This document shows positions 44,340 through 57,384 of a stretch of 64,000 bases of DNA, piece after piece (the first letter of the stretch is position 1; each line of letters opens with the position of its first letter). Origin of the DNA: Lycium barbarum (Eukaryota; Streptophyta; Magnoliopsida; Solanales; Solanaceae); assembly GCF_019175385.1 (NCBI RefSeq), contig NC_083343.1, forward strand, positions 55,078,457-55,142,456. Direction: 5' to 3'. The translations under genes were made by a program, and so were the position numbers. Under the pieces are notes generated by a model that searched no databases, was not told the origin of the DNA, and saw only the letters and a program-made list of their open reading frames with translations.

Positions 44340-46751
44340 TGTCACGACCCAACAAGAGGGCCATGACAGGTACCCAGTATTAGCTACCAATCACCTCTTA
44401 TCATACTATCTATCGCTCAACTTGTGCAATTATAATTCCCAACATACTTGCGATGAAATAGTCGCTAAGTATCTTCACAAAACACGCATATGTGCATAAG
44501 CTCTCGAGGTGTCAAAAGTGATATACGAAAATATACACTGAGGTGATCATGAGACATCTATTACCCACACATATGTATCTACGAGCCTCTAACTGGAATA
44601 CTGAACATTAGGACGTGACAGGACCCCGCCATGCCCCAAAACATGTACACAAAAGAATGTACCAATATGCGGCAACTCCAGAGTAGTGGAGTGCTTCTGC
44701 AAAGCTATTGACAAGGATCCTAAGGATCTGTGCCATCTCCCCATCTACCTGTGGGCATGAACACAGCATCCGCAAGAAGGGACGTCAGTACGAGTAATGT
44801 ATCGAGTATGTAAGGCATGAACGATAATATAATAAGGGATACAATATGAATAATAATAACAGAATGGAAATATGGAGCATATCGTAAGATAAAAGAGTAA
44901 CCTGTACATATGAGTGTCTCTTAGGGCGGATGCCATGTATGCTTAGCTTTCTTTGAAAAACATTTCTTGTTCATATATACAGAAAATATACCGAGGAACG
45001 TCGGTCCGATCCATTTAACCACATATGTCCCGCGTCCGGGATGATATCATATTATGCCAACTGATCAGGTGGTCATGCGTCTATAGCGCCGCTCCCTTTT
45101 TCCCCATATTCCCCATATACATATACATATATCATATAAGCAGCATGCAGGAGAGCCCAAGGAAAGTTATGTCTTTATCGGAGTGACGTAAGGTCGGTAA
45201 CCTCTGATTATATTATGGAATAATCATCATGGCTTTGTCTCACCTTAAAGGAACAATTATTATAAGGTAAGGCTATCAATGAAAAACAACATCAAGAGAA
45301 AGCATAGAATAGGATCATAAATCTCATAAGGCATCAATTCATATACTTTGGAATCTTTAAAAATAGTCGTCATCCATGGATAAAATTGAGAAATCAAGAA
45401 ATGGCTCAGCATTCTTATATCGTCATTGAAATCGTAAACTTGGAATCTTTAAAACTGGAATCATCATCATCATAATCAAGTAGGAAAATATTCTCATCTT
45501 TGACATCATCATTATGATTGTGAAAACAGGTTCATCGTTGTTATCATAAGAGCTCACAGAGCCATAAATCTCTGATTTAGAAAATACAAACATTTTGGAA
45601 AACATCTATGAATTATTAGGAAAGGAATTATGCCTTGGAGTCATAAACATCTAACTTTTGAAAACAAGGAAGATATGGAAACATTTATGAAGCCATAACA
45701 TCGGAATCATGCCTTTGAAAGAAAGGGACGAGCCATAACATACCTGTTCAACCTCCTATTAGCTATGCTTATTCGTCCGAGCTCGTAAATCTACATTCGA
45801 GAGGATTCACACTAACGTTAGACTCATTATCATACACTTGTCCTAGTGTTCAAACTAAACTAGTTTATAATCTGCCAAAAATCGGGCAGCATCTCCCCTG
45901 TTTATATACCTAGCCCGAATTCTTAGTTCATCAACCAACAACAACAACAATAATACCAACATCAATAATATCATCTCCCATATCAAAGTATTCCATAAAA
46001 CAGACCACACGCTGTTTTCAACTTCCATAACTAATCAATTCACTATTCAACCATTTAACTGTTCTATCTTTGTAAATAAGCCAATATCAACATAAATAGG
46101 AAGAGATCCATACCTTTCTCCCGTTAATATTATTGTATCTTCACCTTTCCACCCTAAGTTTACGCCACAACACACCGCTTTATGATTCTGCAACAATAAC
46201 TATAGGCTATCCGGACCGGAATTTGGAAATTATACCTCGTTTGGGCTAAAAAGTGGGTGTGAGAAGGTTGGGGAATTTTCTAGAGAAGTTGGGATATTTT
46301 TGGGTGTCTTTGGATGAAAAATGGGGGGCAACCCCCTTTTTATAACGTTCCAGGTTCTGACTGGACCGACATAAAAAACCTTCAGCGCGATCAAGCCCCT
46401 TTTGGGCGTGTTCGCGCAGGTCTAATATTTCTGACTGCACGTTCGTTCAGTAAAAAGGTCATAACCCTTGATCCCGATATCGTGTGAGGGCCCGCGACCT
46501 ATGGTGGGAAAGATATTTCAATTATCTACAACTTTTATTGTTGGTATATTTCCTGAATCCAAACGTATAATGTCGTTGTGCCCCTCCAAGTCAGATCATC
46601 CGAAAATGTTTCCTTAAATCGTCCTTTTAGAGGGCCTATGGCCATATTTGGCTTAAGGATCCTTCTTACAACTTGTTCAACTTTCCATGTACTACTCATA
46701 TATCTGTTCAACTTTCCATGTACTACTCACATGTGGATCCACTTATCTTAC
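44340..46751 (-). repeat. Element B right (5') LTR, first part
   Basis: Matches 25837 onward; broken at CTTAC (46747-46751) by element C and resumed at 56763. Hairpin module 44746-44820. Confidence 0.9.
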
Positions 46752-46900
46752 TGTCACGACCCAGCTGGGGGCCGCGACGGGTACCCGGGGCTAACCACCG
46801 AGCACCGTTCGCTCTACTACTCACCTTAGTCGATTAATGCCCTTTTTATTTCTTCTAACTCAAGCACGGAAAAGTCTTAGTTTATAGGGAAACATAAATA

Positions 46901-46939
<39 letters not shown>

Positions 46940-49168
46940 CTTTAGTATGTCAAAATAATAAGTACACATATACATGAAAAATGTGAGGCCATACTACCCA
47001 CACTGCGTATCTATGAGCCTCTACTGACATATTGTACATATAGACGGAACAAGACTCCGTCGTGCCCAAAATGTATATACACCAAAGGAATAATCATAAG
47101 CACCTCCAAACAATGGAGTGCTTTCAGTCCGCTGTCAGCTCCTAAGAATCTGGATCAAGCTCGCCTCCCTGTCTACCTGTAGGCATGAACACAGCGTCCA
47201 AAGAAATTGGACGTCAGTACGAATATTGTACTGAGTATGAGAGGCATAAATAATGAAGAAAGACATTAATAGTATAATGAGAACATCAATGTGAAATATC
47301 TGGACCCGACTAACATTCATAAATGAAATAATGCATGATGTCTTACTCGTACTTATTATCATAACATGTATGCATCATATGCAAGCGTCCCGTCCATATC
47401 GGAACGGTGTAATAATCAATAACATTAGCCCGTGTCCAGGCCTCCCACATCCGGGGTACCATCTCATGCCGCCCACTAGTGGTGTCTGCTCATGCCAGAA
47501 GGTCATGGTGTATCCGTATAGCTGCCTGCCTCAGCGGTGACTGCCCGACCAACTAGGCCAGGTGTGAAATGCTCATACCATGCTTATCATAAAATAATCA
47601 TAATAATGTGCTCATTATAAAATACTTATCTTATCATAGTACCTGCATAAGACTCGAGATTCACTTTACTCTATCGGGGTGACGTAAGGTCGTGATCCCC
47701 CGATTACATTATGGAGCAATCATGGACATTCTGCCTCACCTTGAAAGAACAAGCACATAAGGTGAGTGTAGGCAATGAATAACATCATCATCATTCTAGC
47801 ATCATCATATCGTGTCTCTTATCTCATATAAGCATTTATGGAAGTAGGCTTTTAACTTTTCGGAATATAGGAACTCATGAAGAAGATAGGGATTCGAGTT
47901 ATAAGATTCATGCCGTTAGAAGGAAAGGACTAGCCTCACATACCTTGTCGCTTAGCTACGTTATCGATCCCTTGTCTTCCTTCAAGGTCACGTCGTTACC
48001 TTCACGAGAGAATTCACTAACATTAGTTAATCGACTTAAGAGAATACGTCACTATTTCTAGAGAAAATTGGGCAGCACTTCCTTTATTTGTACTACTTTT
48101 CCCATCGTCTATATCAATTCCCAATGTTCACCGCAACATCCACAATATTACAACCAACAACCATCATTTATATCTATTCACCATATTTCACCATTTCCTT
48201 CCAATTTTCTCACATTTAGCCGTATAGCTCATTATTGTGTTGTCGCACCTTTAATACTTGTTTCATGATATAAACATCATTAATATCGTATTCGTAATCC
48301 TAACACTTCAACATTCATGATTCAATCCCACTATCATCCAATGATGACACTTTTCATCCATTCAAGACCCATTTTTTATGTCTTTCTACCATTCAAGCTT
48401 CCTAGCCTCCTAATACCTTAAATAACATGATAAAGTCATGAAACATACCTTAGATAATAGTTGAACAAGTCTTGAGTTAGAATGCTTCACTTTGGCCAAA
48501 CCCTAGTTCCACCTTCTATGGAATTTCTTGCCTTAAATGATCCTTTTCATGTGTTCTTACACTAGGTTTTTGTGGATTGATGATATTGATCCTAAATTTC
48601 TACTTGAAGTCTTGTTTTGGAAGAGTATGGAATGTTCTAGAGAGAGAGAGAGAGGGTCGTGGAGTGAGAAGAGGAAATGAGAAAATGAAACTTGGATCAT
48701 ATTTTTATAAAATGCAAATCAGTCTCGATGCCATTTTGCGGTCCAGTATACGGTCCGTATAAATTTATACGGTCTGTATAATTGACCGTAAAACTGATCC
48801 AGTGGCCACTCTTCTCTGTGTCAACTTGACGGTTCATTTTACGGACCGTCAAACCATTATACGGTCCGTATAACCTACCGTAAAACTCACCCTTCAGCAG
48901 TCTCTTCTGTGACACTTCTGCGGTTCATTATACGGCCGTAAAACCCTTTTACGGTCCGTATAGTCGACCGTATGACCCACCAGTTCACTGAATCTCATTT
49001 TCTTCACTTCGTTTCATTTCCGATCCTTATGGAACCTTCTTAAAAATTGTTCAACACTTCGATACCAATATACAGGACGTTATCACTCGTCTCCAAAACA
49101 CCGCACACGCTATGTCCTTTGCTAGCCTACTCACTGTACACTAACGGAAAAATTTCCGAGGTGTAACA
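46752..49168 (-). repeat. Element C left (3') LTR
   Basis: Contains a (TA)n run near 46905-46932, the hairpin module (47174-47247), a - strand TATA box TTATAAAAAT (48701-48710) and the ACGGTCCGT palindrome array (48735-48985). Confidence 0.93.
48701..48985 (-). promoter_or_regulatory. U3 promoter of C: TATA box and ACGGTCCGT palindrome array
   Basis: Directly upstream (on the - strand) of the TATA box are at least six variants of TACGGTCCGTA / ACGGACCGT, including the perfect 18-bp palindrome CCGTATAAATTTATACGG at 48755-48772. The right LTR repeats this at 56290-56575 (palindrome 56344-56361). Confidence 0.6.
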
Positions 49169-49184
49169 TTCTTCCCCCCTTTTG
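49169..49184 (-). other. Polypurine tract of C
   Basis: + strand TTCTTCCCCCCTTTTG beside the left LTR. Confidence 0.75.
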
Positions 49185-49376
49185 GAACATTCGTCCTCGA
49201 ATGGTAAACGCTCGAGATTCTACGAAAATTTTGCCAGAGTTTCCCCTGTAATCTGGCACTACTAACCTGTCACAGCAACCCAAAATATCATTGCCTCACA
49301 GGGCTACATCACAATATCAATACATCTATGGCCACACATGACCAAAAACATAAAAAATAAATAAAGCATACATACC

Positions 49377-52300
49377 TTATCTCGTAGAATTTTCATCTTG
49401 AATCTCTTCCGGGGATTGGAACAAATGGGGGTACATAGATTTCATCTTCTCCTCTGCTTCCCAAGTCATTTCTTCCTGATTGTTGTTCCGCCATAGAATT
49501 TTGACTGAAGCAACCTCTTTATTTCGAAGCCTTCGTACTTGTCTATCTAAAATAGCAATAGGCACTTCTTCGTATGTTAGTTTCTCCGTCACTTGCACAT
49601 CGTCAACCGGAACTATTCTTTTGGGTCTCCGATACACTTGCGGAGCATAGAAACATGAAAGATTAGGTGAATTGCTTCAAGCTCTGAGGGTAAGTCCAGT
49701 TCATATGCCAAGTGACCCACTTTACGGACAACCCTATAAGGTCCAATATACCTTGGGTTCAACTTTCCTTTCTTGCCAAATCTCATCACTCCCTTCATCG
49801 GTGATACTTTCAGGAACACCCAATCGCCAACTTGAAATTCCAAGTCTCGTCGGCGATTGTCTGCATAAGACTTTTGGCGGCTTTGGGCTGTTAGCAATCG
49901 ATCTCGGACAGCAAGCGGTAGACTTTTTCTACCGCTTGCTGAATCAATTCGGGGCCTATCAATTGTGCTTCTCCTGTTTCAAACCATCCAACTGGAGATC
50001 TACATTTCCTTCTATATAAGGCCTCGTATGGAGCCATTTGAAGGCTGGAATGATAGCTATTGTTGTACGCAAATTAAATTAGCGGTAAGTGATCATCCCA
50101 GCTTCCATCGAAATCCAGCACACATGCTCGCAACATATCCGCTAAGGTCTGAATAGTGCGCTCGGCTTGTCCATCAGTCTGCGGGTGAAATGCCGTACTA
50201 AGCTTTACTTGAGTGCCTAGACCTTCTTGAAAAGACTTCCAAAACTTGGCTGTAAACTGTGCCCCTCTGTCTGGGATAATGGCCAAAGGAATTCCATGAA
50301 GTCACACAATTTCCTTGAGATATAACCTCGCATAATCTTCGGCTGAGTAGGTAATCCTAACTGGGAGAAAATGGGCTGCTTTTGTCAATCTATCCACAAT
50401 CACCCATATAGAATCATACTTCCCTCGTGAACGGGGTAATCCCACAATAAAATCCATGTTAATGATTTCCCATTTCCACGTAGGAATTTCCATTGCTTGC
50501 AATAAACCTCCTGGCTTTTGATGCTCGGCCTTTACTTGCTGGCAATTCGGACATTGTGCCACAAATTCTGCTATGTCCCGCTTCATGCCATCCCACAAAT
50601 ATATCAATTTAAGATCATGGTACATCTTGGTTGCACCTGGATGAATAGAATACCGGGAATAATGTGCTTCCTCTAAAATCCGTCGGCGCAAATTTGCCAC
50701 ATCCGGTACACATAGCCTGTCCCGATATCTAAGAATCCCATCTATGGAAACTTCAAATGGAGACTTTTCCTTTTTATGAGATAGATCTCGGTAGCGGCTT
50801 AATTGGGAATCTTCGTATTGTCGTTCCTTCACTTCCATATTCAAAGATGAAACTGTGGGGTCATTGATGCCGATACTTGCATCACCCGAATTAATTGCAC
50901 GTACGCCGAGACTTGCTAGTCGATGGAGCTCACGAACCATTTCTCGCTTTTCCGGAGGAACTCCACACAAACTACCCATCGACCGACGGCTAAGTGCATC
51001 GGCTACCACATTTGCCTTTCTAGAGTGGTATAAAATATTCACATCGTAATCCTTCAGTAACTCTAACCATCGCCTCTGCCGCAGATTCAACTCCTTTTGT
51101 TTGAAAATGTATTGAATACTTTTGTGATCCGTGTAGATGTCAACACGTACACCATACAAATAATGTCTCCATATCTTCAAGGCATGAATAACCGCAGCCA
51201 ATTCGAGATCATGAGTTGGATAATTCTTTTCATGCTTCCGTAACTGTCTCGAAACATATGCAATAACTTTACCATGCTGCATCAATACGCATCCTAATCC
51301 GACGCCGGAAGCGTCACAATACACAACATAGCCGTCTGATCCTTCTGGAAGAGTTAAGACCGGAGCTGAGGTCAACCTGTCCTTTAACTCTTGGAAGCTG
51401 CACTCACAAGCATCATTCCATTGGAATTTGGCTGACTTTTGGGTTAGCTTTGTCAATGGGGCTGAAATAGATGCGAAGCCCTCTACAAATCTTCTATAAT
51501 ATCCTGCTAAACCAAGAAAACTACGAACTTCCGTAGGTTATGTAGGTCTTGGAAAAGTCTTCACGGCTTCTATTTTCTGAGTGTCAACTCGAATGCCGTC
51601 ATCCGAAATAACATGACCCAGGAATGCCACAGAATTAAGCCAAAACTCACACTTTGAAAACTTTGCATATAATTCCCGAGCTCGAAGAACGCCAAGAACA
51701 ATTCTTAAATGATCTGCATGTTCCGATTCTGTGCGAGAATACACCAGAATATCATCGATAAATACTATCACAAAGATATCCAAGAATGGCCTGAACACAT
51801 TATTCATTAAATTCATGAACACCGCCGGGGCATTCGTCAACCCAAATGACATTACTCGGAACTCATAGTGCCCATACCTCGTCCTGAAAGTCGTTTTGGG
51901 GATATCTTCTTCTTTAACCCTCACTTGATGATAGCCCGATCTCAAGTCTATTTTAGAAAACCACTTGGCACCCTGTAGTTGATCAAATAAATCATCAATC
52001 CTTGGGAGAGGATATTTGTTCTTTATCGTCACCTTGTTCAACTGCCTAGAATCAATGCACATTCGTAGGGACCTATCTTTCTTTCTCACGAACAAGACTG
52101 GTGCTCCCCACGGTGATGAACTGGGCCTAATGAAACCCTTCTCAAGGAAGTCTTTCAACTGTGCCTTTAGCTCTTTCAATTCTGCTAGGGCCATCCGATA
52201 AGGAGGAATAGAAATGGGCTTAGTGCCCGGCAATACATCGATGGCAAAATCAATTTCCCTTTCTGGAGGAACCTGGTAGTTCCTCTGGAAATACATCTGG

Positions 52301-52860
52301 GAATTCGCTCACTACCGGAACTGATTGAAAAGCTAGTGGCTTTGCCTTGGTATCATGAACTCGAACTAAGTGACAAATAACCCTTAGCTATCATCTTCCT
52401 CGCCTTAAGGTAGGAAATAAACCTACCCTTTGGAGAAGCTGTATTACCCTTCCATTCAAGTACGGGCTCTTTCGGAAATTAGAATCGAACTACTTTTGTC
52501 CGGCAACAAACATTAGCATAGCACGATGCCAACCAATCCATACCCATAATTACATCAAAATCTATCATCTCGAGTTCAATTAGATCAGCTTTTGTCTGAC
52601 GATCACATATAACAACTACACAATTCTTATATACTTGTCTCGCTATCACGGGATCACCAACCGGAGTGAACACCTCAAAATGTTTAATTGGCTCGGGTCT
52701 CACCCCAATACAATCAGCAATATACGGAGTAATATATGAGAAAGTAGAGCCCGGATCAATCAGAGCATATACATCACGGGAAAATATAGCCAATGTACCT
52801 GTGACAACATCTGGGGAGGACTCAAGATCCTGCCGCCCAGCTAGAGCATATACGCGGGGC
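49377..52860 (-). pseudogene. Element C pol: protease, RT, RNase H, integrase, chromodomain-like tail
   Basis: Read leftward: protease [17 protein letters not shown] (about 52770), RT (52296-51538) with [19 protein letters not shown] and FIDDILVYS, RNase H ([35 protein letters not shown]), integrase ([40 protein letters not shown]), GPY module (RYIGPYRVVRK) and tail ILWRNNNQEEMTWEAEEKM. Breaks: stop at 52479 (VRF then stop where Gln is expected), a frameshift near 52265, stop at 51538, TGA at 50302 in EIVRLHG, a stop at 50074 (PLI), and frameshifts near 49920 and 49625. IDSRQLN has Ser in place of the usual Tyr. Several stops fit C-to-T change at CGA or CAA codons, as expected of methylated, silenced DNA. 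Confidence 0.92.
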
Positions 52861-54152
52861 TGGACAGCACCTGAAGTAGATGCTCCCCCTCTGCCTCTAC
52901 CTCTACCTTCTGAAGTTTGGGGAATCTGTGCTGTCAGGCGTACCGAAGAAGAACCCGCTGCTGAACCTGTAGGCGGAGTCCCAGCCCTATCTCTTGCTGA
53001 AGGACAGTCTCTGATCATATGACCAACTTGCCCGCAGGCATAACAAGCATCCGAACCCTGATGACACTGTCCGGAATGCAATTTGCCGCACTGGCTGCAC
53101 CGCGGTACTGGAGGTCTCCTCTGACTAGAATCTCCCCTAAACTGAGAATCTGGGGTCCTCGAACTATGGCCCTGTCCCGACTGGAAAGAACGGTCAAATC
53201 TCCTGTTTGAGAATCTGGGAGGTGCACTGGTCGCTGACTGACCTGAGTGCCTAGAATGCATCTGTCTCGGTCCCCCTCTATGCTCACTGCTCGATCCCAT
53301 AGATCTAGCCCTCTTACCTTGTCTCCGATCATTATCGCGATCAATCCTCTGTTGCTGTTGTCATTCCTCAAGATTCTGAGCATGAGCCTGTATCCGGGAA
53401 ATATCCATCCCGTCTTGCAAGAAGGCTGTCAAACAATCTCTGAACAGATGTGGCCCTAGACCACTCACAAATCTATAGACCCGGTCTCCCATGTCGGCCA
53501 CTATAGTTGGAGCGTACCTGGCCAATGAATTGAACTGCATACTATACTCTCGGGCACTCATGCTTCCTTGCTTTAAATTCAAGAACCTGTCCGCTCTAGC
53601 TCGGTGGACCTCGGGTGGCAAGTAGTGACGAATAAAGGCATCCACAAATTCTTGCCAAACGGGAGGTGGTGCACTCTCCCCTCTTGACGCCATCCAATTT
53701 TTGTACCATAACACCGCCATATCGCAGAGTCTATAAGAGGCCAACTCTACGAATTCGGTCTCGGAGGCATGAATAATCTTTAAGGTGCTCAACATTTCAT
53801 CAATGAAGTTTTGCGGATCTTCATCCGGCTTCGACCCAAAGAATTCCGGGGGATTTAAGGTCATAAAATCACGGGCTCTTGTACTAGCTGAACGATCACT
53901 TGGGCCCGCATTCTGTCGTTGTGCCTGAGCGGCAACCAATTGTGTCAATAAATGTATGGCCGCGGATACTTGTTGACCCGAAGCACCCGGTGGAGGAATC
54001 AGAGCTGAGGCTCCTCCTTGCTCTTCTACATCGGGCACGACCTCATTTTGAGATTCACCTTCCTCTACATTCAGTGGAAGCTCTTGTTCTGCCCGCCTTT
54101 TTGTCGTAGCCTTGCCCTTCTGGGCGGCGGTAGCTTTTCCTTTTGGCGGCAT
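52861..54152 (-). pseudogene. Element C gag, one in-frame stop
   Basis: ATG at 54152 opens MPPKGKATAAQKGKATTKRR. Acidic linker, LLTQLVAAQAQRQNAG, capsid with EFFGSKPDEDPQNFIDEM and YKNWMASRGESAPP, then ARADRFLNLKQGSMSAREYS. A TGA at about 53361 follows AQNLEE; the same frame goes on through the basic linker to a CCHC knuckle CYACGQVGHMIRDC (about 53045-53005). It would form the particle; this copy makes at most a truncated gag without the RNA-binding knuckle. Confidence 0.9.
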
Positions 54153-54267
54153 TTTTCCTGAAACCATAACACACTTTTTGGAAGGATGTAATCTTAGTCA
54201 CATCTCTATCGCACGATCTCATGAGAAGAAGGATGGTCATTTTTCTAAATGCCCTATAGCCTCTTGT

Positions 54268-54298
54268 TTATTAGCGTGGAGCGCAAACCACCATAAAT
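54268..54298 (-). other. Leader hairpin of C, loop with GCGC
   Basis: - strand stem GTGG/CCAC (54276-54291) closing TTTGCGCT, with outer pairing TTTAT/ATAAA. The stem differs from GTGT/ACAC of A and D in a compensating way. Confidence 0.5.
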
Positions 54299-54343
54299 AG
54301 GACTCTACTAGACACGGCTCGTAGATACTTCCTAGGACGAACT

Positions 54344-54355
54344 GCTCTGATACCA
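54344..54355 (-). other. Primer-binding site of C
   Basis: - strand TGGTATCAGAGC beside the right LTR. Confidence 0.9.
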
Positions 54356-54359
54356 CTTT

Positions 54360-56757
54360 TGTCACGACCCAGCTGGGGGCCGCGACGGGTACCCGGGGCT
54401 AACCACCGAGCACCGCTCGCTCTACTACTCACCGTACTCGATTAATGCCCTTTTTATTTCTTCTAACTCAAGCACGGAAAAGTCATAGTTTATAGGGAAA
54501 CATAAATACTTATATATATATATATATCTTTAGTATATCAAAATAATAAGTACACATATACATGAAAAATGTGAGACCATACTACCCACACTGCGCATCT
54601 ACGAGCCTCTACTGACATATTGTACATATAGACGGAACAAGACTCCGTCGTGCCCAAAATGTATATACACCAAAGGAATAATCTTAAGCACCTCCGAACA
54701 ATGGAGTGCTTTCAGTCCGCTGTCAGCTCCTAAGAATCTGGATCAAGCTCGCCTCCCCGTCTACCTGTGGGCATGAACACAACGCCCAAAGAAAATGGAC
54801 GTCAGTACGAATATTGTACTGAGTATGAGAGGCATAAATAATTAAGAAAGACATTAATAGTATAATGAGAACATCAATGTGAAACATCTGGACCCGACTG
54901 ACATTCATAAATGAAATAATGCATGCTGTCTTACTCGTACTTATCATCATAACATGTATGCATCATATGCAAGCTGCCCGTCCATATCAGAACAGTGTGA
55001 TAATCAATAAAATTAGCCCGCGTCCAGGCCTCCCGCGTCCGGGGTACCATCTCATGCCGCCCTCTAGTGGTGTCTGCCCATGCCAGAAGGTCATGGTGTA
55101 TCCGTATAGCTGCCCGCCTCAGCGGTGACTGCCCGGCCAACTAGGCCCGGTGTGAAATGCTCATGTCATGCTTATCATAAAATAATCATAATAATGTGCT
55201 CATTATAAAATGCTTATCTTATCATAGTACCTACATAAGACTCGAGATTCACTTTACTCTATCGGGGTGATGTAAGGTCGTGATCCCCCGATTACATTAT
55301 GGAGCAATCATGGACATTCTGCCTCACCTTGAAAGAACAAGCACATAAGGTGAGTGTAGGCAATGAATAACATCATCATCATTCTAACATCATCATATCG
55401 TGTCTCTTATCTCATATAAGCATTTATGGAAGTAGGCTTTTAACTTTTCGGAATATAGGAACTCATGAAGAAGATAGGGATTCGAGGTATAAGATTCATG
55501 CCGTTAGAAGGACAGGACTAGCCTCACATACCTTGTCGCTTAGCTACGTTATCGATCCCTTGTCTTCCTTCAAGGTCACATCATTACCTTCATGAGAGAA
55601 TTGGACTAACATTAGTTAATCGACTTAAGAGAATACGTCACTATTTCTAGAGAAAATTGGGCAGCACTTCCTTTATTTGTACTACTTTTCCCATCGTCTA
55701 TATCAATTCCCAATGTTCACCGCAACATCCACAATATTACAACCAACAACCATCATTTATATCTATTCACCATATTTCACCATTTCCTTCCAATTTTCTC
55801 ACATTTAGCCGTATAGCTCATTATTGTGTTGTCGCACCTTTAATACTTGTTTCATGATATAAACATCATTAATATCGTATTCGTAATCCTAACACTTCAA
55901 CATTCATGATTCAATCCCACTATCATCCAATGATGACACTTTTCATCCATTCAAGACCCATTTTTTATGTCTTTCTACCATTCAAGCTTCCTAGCCTCCT
56001 AATACCTTAAATAACATGATAAAGTCATGAAACATACCTTAGATAATAGTTGAACAAGTCTTGAGTTAGAATGCTTCACTTTGGCCAAACCCTAGTTCCA
56101 CCTTCTATGGAATTTCTTGCCTTAAATGATCCTTTTGATGTGTTCTTACACTAGGTTTTTGTGGATTGATGATATTGATCCTAAATTTCTACTTGAAGTC
56201 TTGTTTTGGAAGAGTATGGAATGTTCTAGAGAGAGAGAGAGAGGGTCGTGGAGTGAGAAGAGGAAATGAGAAAATGAAACTTGGATCATATTTTTATAAA
56301 ATGCAAATCAGTCTCGATGCCATTTTGCGGTCCAGTATACGGTCCGTATAAATTTATACGGTCTGTATAATTGACCGTAAAACTGATCCAGTGGCCACTC
56401 TTCTCTGTGTCAACTTGACGGTTCATTTTACGGACCGTCAAACCATTATACGGTCCGTATAACCTACCGTAAAACTCACCCTTCAGCAGTCTCTTCTGTG
56501 ACACTTTTGCGGTTCATTATACGGCCGTAAAACCCTTTTACGGTCTGTATAGTCGACCGTATGACCCACCAGTTCACTGAATCTCATTTTCTTCACTTTG
56601 TTTCATCTCCGATCCTTATGGAACCTTCTTAACAATTGTTCAACACTTCGATACCAATCTACAGGACGTTATCACTCGTCTCCAAAACACCGCACACGCT
56701 ATGTCCTTTGCTAGCCTACTCACTGTACACTAACGGAAAAATTTCCGAGGTGTAACA
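54360..56757 (-). repeat. Element C right (5') LTR
   Basis: 2398 bp; hairpin module 54763-54836; TATA box 56290-56299 (-). Followed by TSD CTTAC. Confidence 0.93.
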
Positions 56758-56762
56758 CTTAC

Positions 56763-57384
56763 AATAACGAGGGCTTTCCTTAAGCAACATACTACGTGAT
56801 TTACACCATATGGTCTCGAAATGTAATATGTATATTATTATTACACCTCTTATAATATGACCTTCATCTCGAATCTGGGCTTTAAAATTGTTCAGCGCGT
56901 TTGCGCCTCGTGGTGGCGCATTCGCGCTGTGTTAGCCCTCGGCCTTCTGCGCAGTCGTGCCACTCCCTGGCGCGTTCGCGCAGACCATTTTCCTGGTCTG
57001 TCAGCCTGACTTGTAACGTCCATATCTCCTTACCCTGACGCCCTATTGAGGAGCGGCTTGTTGCGTTGGAAACTAGACTTCCCAAACTTTTAGACTTTTG
57101 TTCCGCTTCAAAACTCTTAATATACTAAAGGGTAATCTTTCTCCTATTTAGGCCATGATTTCCGTACCAAACCTTGCCCAACTTTCCTTCACAGCCTCGA
57201 AAGCTTAATCTCCTTAGTTCACTTATTTTCCAATCCTTCTATAACCTGGTATGCGAACTCGGACTCTTATAATTGTAAAAGGAACACCTATGATCTTGCA
57301 TCTTCTCGACAATAACTCCGATGTCTGCAATTGAATAGCTAACACCGAACGAATCTCAACGTACAACAACTACGAGGTGTAACA
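56763..57384 (-). repeat. Element B right LTR, second part
   Basis: Resumes at AATAACGAGGGCTTTCC and matches 28272 onward in the left LTR, including the GCGC-rich block (56890-56990). Ends GGTGTAACA, then CCAAT. Confidence 0.9.

Larger units (their letters stand above)
46752..56757 (-). mobile_element. Element C: nearly full-length Tekay chromovirus in the right LTR of B
   Basis: TGTCACGACCC at 46752 to GGTGTAACA at 56757 (10006 bp); TSD CTTAC at 46747-46751 and 56758-56762. LTRs 46752-49168 (2417 bp) and 54360-56757 (2398 bp) are very similar, differing by scattered substitutions and a TA-repeat length change, so it is young but older than A. PBS, leader, gag-pol and PPT are in place on the - strand. 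At least five premature stops and three frameshifts break the ORF. The B left LTR (near 28261-28266) shows the same site without insertion. Confidence 0.95.
25837..57384 (-). mobile_element. Element B: gypsy-type deletion/replacement derivative with nested A and C
   Basis: TGTCATGACCC at 25837 and GGTGTAACA ending 57384; flanks CCAGT (25832-25836) and CCAAT (57385-57389) are a TSD with one mismatch. Left LTR 25837-28889 (3053 bp); right LTR 44340-46751 plus 56763-57384 (3034 bp after removing C). Interior on the - strand: PBS, leader, gag start, CCHC knuckle, protease start, about 2.5 kb without pol motifs, then the integrase tail and PPT. The capsid part of gag and the RT-RNase H-integrase core are missing, so B moved with help from others or was reshaped after insertion. 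Confidence 0.85.

Noticed and set aside
46905..46932. TA-rich tract as a possible matrix-attachment or origin site
   Set aside because: Simple (TA)n microsatellite with variable length between the two C LTRs; nothing else supports a special role.
48577..48762. Paired ORFs repeated at 56166-56351
   Set aside because: LTR sequence of element C seen twice; includes a GA-rich run.
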